Assembly (NCBI GenBank): GCA_035715725.1
Contig: DASTKT010000092.1
Coordinates: 1 to 27,476, forward strand
DNA length: 27,476 bases
From: JADGGV01 sp035715725
GTDB taxonomy: Bacteria; Gemmatimonadota; Gemmatimonadetes; Longimicrobiales; RSA9
Direction: 5' to 3'
Of this stretch, positions 25,104 to 27,476 are shown one piece after another. The notes under the pieces are model-generated. The model was not told the DNA's origin. It did not search any database and saw nothing but the letters and a program-made list of their open reading frames with translations. Each line of letters opens with the position of its first letter. The first letter of the stretch is position 1. Position numbers and translations under genes: made by a program.

Positions 25104-26948
25104 TCAGTCCCACCACCCGTGGAGCCACCACGCGTCCCGGACCGCATCCCGGAACAGCCACACCATCACCCCTTCCGCCGTCACCGCCCGGTAGTACTCC
25201 CGGGCGTACGCCGCCTCCCACTGCCCTCCCGAGATCCGGTCCGGCCCCGCCACCGTCACCACCTCCCGCCACCCCGCCCCGTCCCGGAACCGCGCCGGCA
25301 CCGCGCTCCCCCGCCGCCGCACCGTCTCCACCCGCACGTCCCGCGGCTCCGGCAGCAGCCGCAGCGCCAGGCCGGGATCTCCACCCTCCCCAGCCCCGTC
25401 CGGAGCGGCGGAGTGGGAGAGCGGGTGAGCGGGGGAAACAGACCCGGCCCTCCCCCGCTCCTCCACTCCCCCACTCTCCCACTCCGCCGTGGCCGCCACC
25501 CACCGCGTCCGTCGCTCCACCAGCGGATGCCGCCCCACCTCCGGCCGCACCACCACCTCCCCCTGCGTCTCCAGCAGCCGCAGCACCGCCGCCTCCACCG
25601 CGCTCGCCGTCGCGAACCCCCGGTCGAAGAGATCCCCCTGCCGCACCGCCGCCGCCTCCACCGACTCCACCTCCAACGTCACCCCCGCCACCGCGTCCGC
25701 CACCGTCAGCCGCTCCAGCACCCCCCGCACCAGTCGCAGCCACACCGCCCGGCTCGCCGTCGCCCGCGCCGGCCGCAGCGACCGCTCCCACGTCTCCCCG
25801 TTCCCCAGCGACAGTACCAGCCGCAGCCGCCGCGCGTGCTCCCCCCGCTCCCGCAGCCGGTCGCAGATCGAGCCCAGCAGCGCGTTCGCCGTGAACACCA
25901 GCCGCTCCGGATCCGTCACCACGTATCCCAGGAACTCCATCGAGCCGTTCGGCCGCTCCGGCGGAACCGGCGCGAACAGCCGCCGCTCGTCCTCCCCCCG
26001 CGCCAACCGCCACACCGCCACCCCCTCCACCCCGAACCGCACCTCCACCGCCTCCCGCTCCAGCGCCGCCAGCTCCCCGCACGTCGTCACCCCCACCCCC
26101 TCCAGCAGCGCCAGCACTCTCTCGTCCGCCTCCAGCCACGCCAGCGGCAGCGGCGCCAGGAAGGCACGCTCCGCTCCGGGCGGCACGACGATGATGCGGG
26201 ACGACCAGGGCGACGTGGCGCCACGCGGCGATACGGAGATGCCCGCCCCGTTCTCGTTCTCGGGCTCGTTCTCGTTCTCGTTCTCGCGCCCGATCTCGCG
26301 CCTCCACCCAGCGCCGCCGGCGCGGAGCCCGCGCCCGAGCCCGTCCTCACGTCCGCGGGCGGCCTCACGTCCGAAAGTGTCACACGGAGCCACCGAGGGC
26401 ACGGAGGAGCCGCGGAGGGCGGCCGCACCCTCCCGGCCGCACCCCGAGCCGCCTGCGTTCGCCGGAAATGACATCAAAGGAAGGTGCGCTCCCCGGCGAT
26501 TCTCCAGTGCCCGGTGACCCTCTGAGCCCTCTGTGCCTCTGTGGTGAAAAATTCCGTTCCCGACCGCAGCCGCACCCGCGGACGTGCGGCCGCGCTCGGG
26601 CGCGAGATCGGGCGCCGGCTCGCTCTCGGGCGCGAGGTCGAGATCCGCGCCTGCGGCGCTGAGATCGAGATCGGGATGGGCGAGCCCCCGTGCCCCCATC
26701 CACGCCCCCACCGCTACCCTCGCCACTCCCGCCCGCGCATCACCCACCCCCACCGCCGCCAGCCGCTCCAGCAGCGACTCCGCCAGCCGCCTCCCCGGCA
26801 GCCCCCGCCCATCCACCCACACCCGCCGCGACTCCAGGCACACCCGCGGCGCCACCTCCGCCAGCACCGCCGGCAGCACCACCGACAGGTCGGCGCCCAG
26901 CCCCTCGCCGGTCGACCAGCCCGGACTCCACAGACAGACGATGCTCAT
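25104..26948 (-). CDS. imuB: ImuB-like Y-family polymerase homologue with in-frame repeat insertions
   Basis: ImuB is a catalytically dead Y-family protein that links ImuA and DnaE2 to the sliding clamp. The 614-residue product shows a shortened N-terminal part ('SIVCLWSPGWSTGEG', 'RVWVDGRGLPGRRLAESLLE'). An HhH-like segment follows ('LAWLEADERVLALLEGVGVT', 'TCGELAALEREAVEVRFGVE'), then the little-finger-like region ('LVFTANALLGSICDRLRERG'). It ends in the family's C-terminal 'GPDRISGGQWEAAYAREYYR' and 'WWLHGWWD'. Residues about 95-265 are low complexity and contain a CACAGAG-type repeat and 'ENENEPENENG'; residues 487-514 are an 84-bp palindromic element. Without these it would be about 420 residues, compact for ImuB. 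The usual first palm segment is not seen. ATG 26948 is favoured by the conserved start. It lies 4 nt before dnaE2 and overlaps imuA. Confidence 0.88.
   Translation of the reverse strand: MSIVCLWSPGWSTGEGLGADLSVVLPAVLAEVAPRVCLESRRVWVDGRGLPGRRLAESLLERLAAVGVGDARAGVARVAVGAWMGARGLAHPDLDLSAAGADLDLAPESEPAPDLAPERGRTSAGAAAVGNGIFHHRGTEGSEGHRALENRRGAHLPLMSFPANAGGSGCGREGAAALRGSSVPSVAPCDTFGREAARGREDGLGRGLRAGGAGWRREIGRENENENEPENENGAGISVSPRGATSPWSSRIIVVPPGAERAFLAPLPLAWLEADERVLALLEGVGVTTCGELAALEREAVEVRFGVEGVAVWRLARGEDERRLFAPVPPERPNGSMEFLGYVVTDPERLVFTANALLGSICDRLRERGEHARRLRLVLSLGNGETWERSLRPARATASRAVWLRLVRGVLERLTVADAVAGVTLEVESVEAAAVRQGDLFDRGFATASAVEAAVLRLLETQGEVVVRPEVGRHPLVERRTRWVAATAEWESGGVEERGRAGSVSPAHPLSHSAAPDGAGEGGDPGLALRLLPEPRDVRVETVRRRGSAVPARFRDGAGWREVVTVAGPDRISGGQWEAAYAREYYRAVTAEGVMVWLFRDAVRDAWWLHGWWD
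25406..25489. repeat. 84-bp palindromic element inserted in frame in imuB
   Basis: Perfect 16-bp arms, CGGCGGAGTGGGAGAG (25406-25421) and its complement (25474-25489), flank a 52-nt centre. The length of 84 nt is exactly 28 codons. It encodes AEWESGG...HPLSHSA-type residues at 487-514, between recognisable ImuB segments. It is related to the element at 21438-21522. Confidence 0.85.
26251..26286. repeat. TTCTCG hexamer tandem repeat inside imuB
   Basis: Six consecutive hexamers, TTCTCG x2, GGCTCG, TTCTCG x3, encode ENENEPENEN on the minus strand. The hexamer keeps the frame whatever the copy number, so it may vary by slippage. Confidence 0.85.
26376..26556. repeat. CACAGAG-type inverted-repeat element inside imuB
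   Basis: The left arm near 26381-26405 (CACGGAGCCACCGAGGGCAC...) and the right arm near 26519-26545 (complement of CACAGAGGCACAGAGGGCTC...) match at about 20 of 25 positions. GAAAAATTCC follows the right arm and is strikingly AT-rich here. The minus-strand imuB frame stays open across the whole element (residues about 131-190). Confidence 0.7.
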
Positions 26949-27476
26949 GCCCCATCACCGGTAGCTCGAAGTCCGCTCGGGCCCGAAAACCCATCCCCTC
27001 CACCTCTGCACGCACCCGCACCGCCAGCACCTCCGCCGGCTCCCCGAACGGGCCCCATCGCCACCGGTACCCATCCGCCGGGATCCGCGACGCCACCCGC
27101 AACGCCGCCACCGGCACCCCTCCCGCCACCGCCACCAGCGCCCCTCCTCCCTCCCGCGCCGCCCGCGACAGCCGCACCGATTCCGCCGCCAGCGCCCGCC
27201 CCACCCCCGTCACCACCACCAGCGAAAACCCTCCCGACCGCAGCAGCTCCTCCGCGCACACCAGCCCCTCCAGCACACCCCCCGGCCGCAGCAGCAGCGG
27301 CCCCTCCCACCACCCCTCCCCCACCAGCATCCCCGCCCCATCCACCCACGCCGCCCGCTCCCCCCTCCCCACCACCCCCCGACACGCCGCCTGCAGCACC
27401 GCCGTCGCCCCTCCCCCCGGCGCCCACACCGACAACCGCCCCCGCGGAAACCCACCCCCCGGAATCACCCGGTCCA
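26740..27476 (-). CDS. imuA: ImuA-like RecA-fold protein, 5' end outside the window
   Basis: This partial gene encodes a RecA-like protein placed directly before imuB, as ImuA always is. ImuA assists ImuB and DnaE2 in damage-induced mutagenesis. Visible elements are 'DRVIPGGGFPRGRLSVWAPG' leading into the P-loop position, 'AAWVDGAGMLVGEGWW', 'GFSLVVVTGVGRALAAESVR' (Walker B-like strand) and 'ADGYRWRWGPFGEPAEVLAV' near the end. The P-loop reads APGGGATA, lacking the usual GK(T/S) lysine, so ATP binding is doubtful. The frame runs 209 nt into imuB, with a Gly/Ala-only tail from about 26940 that looks non-coding. Either the overlap is real or the true end lies in another frame: a neighbouring frame ends as ATGA at the imuB start. 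No -35/-10 or LexA site is visible because the upstream region is missing. Confidence 0.78.
   Translation of the reverse strand, partial: DRVIPGGGFPRGRLSVWAPGGGATAVLQAACRGVVGRGERAAWVDGAGMLVGEGWWEGPLLLRPGGVLEGLVCAEELLRSGGFSLVVVTGVGRALAAESVRLSRAAREGGGALVAVAGGVPVAALRVASRIPADGYRWRWGPFGEPAEVLAVRVRAEVEGMGFRARADFELPVMGHEHRLSVESGLVDRRGAGRRPVGGAAGGAGGGGAAGVPGVAAGVGGWAGAAGEAAGGVAAGAAGGGGGG

Noticed and set aside
21149..25894. Open frame of about 1580 codons on the plus strand
   Set aside because: It is antisense to dnaE2, imuB and the reductase, and the translation is His/Arg/Pro-rich without motifs. The minus-strand proteins are clearly the real ones.
26945..27427. Alternative minus-strand frame ending as ATGA at the imuB start
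   Set aside because: The translation is almost entirely Gly/Ala without RecA-like elements, so it is not the main ImuA frame. Only its end could matter if a frameshift exists.

Overview
The window is very GC-rich chromosomal DNA (by eye about 75% G+C). Its gene content suggests a Gram-negative-type soil or environmental bacterium, most likely a Gemmatimonadota member or a relative such as Acidobacteriota. The main pointers are an orphan duplicated MacB/FtsX-type permease behind a short PadR regulator, a secreted tricorn-like protease, an outer-membrane barrel, a Tat-dependent Rieske protein and an imuA-imuB-dnaE2 mutagenesis operon. The phylum call is inference. I saw no rRNA, tRNA, CRISPR array, transposase or phage gene.

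Left part (1-7.5 kb). Three minus-strand genes encode an unknown low-complexity protein, a protein with two PRC-barrel-like segments and an OsmC-family protein. They diverge from a plus-strand amidase that appears to start at CTG. Next come a PadR regulator, with a perfect palindrome over its putative -35 box, and the permease it probably controls, which ends in a strong hairpin.

Middle (7.6-18.4 kb). A secreted tricorn-type protease converges on a DUF2231-like membrane protein. Divergent from the latter is a tight three-gene set: two small His-containing four-helix membrane proteins and a Tat-exported Rieske [2Fe-2S] protein, a plausible membrane electron-transfer module. An NtrC-type sigma-54 response regulator and its sensor kinase (ATGA overlap) run leftward. 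Diverging from the kinase, with about 20 nt between the start codons, are an outer-membrane barrel protein and an overlapping small phosphate-binding-protein-like periplasmic protein.

Right part (18.4-27.5 kb), all minus strand: a MOSC protein, a PA0069-type radical SAM protein translationally coupled to an aldo/keto reductase, and dnaE2, imuB and imuA (imuA runs off the window). The notable structural feature is that dnaE2 and imuB carry several repeat-derived, palindromic or low-complexity stretches read through in frame: an 84-bp element with perfect 16-bp arms, a CACAGAG-type inverted repeat, TTCTCG hexamers, a 26-bp palindrome with three 12-bp repeats, and a roughly 370-nt insert in the PHP domain. 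A relative of the 84-bp element sits at the dnaE2 stop codon. ImuA and ImuB are also unusual: no lysine in the Walker A-like loop, and a shortened ImuB N-terminus.
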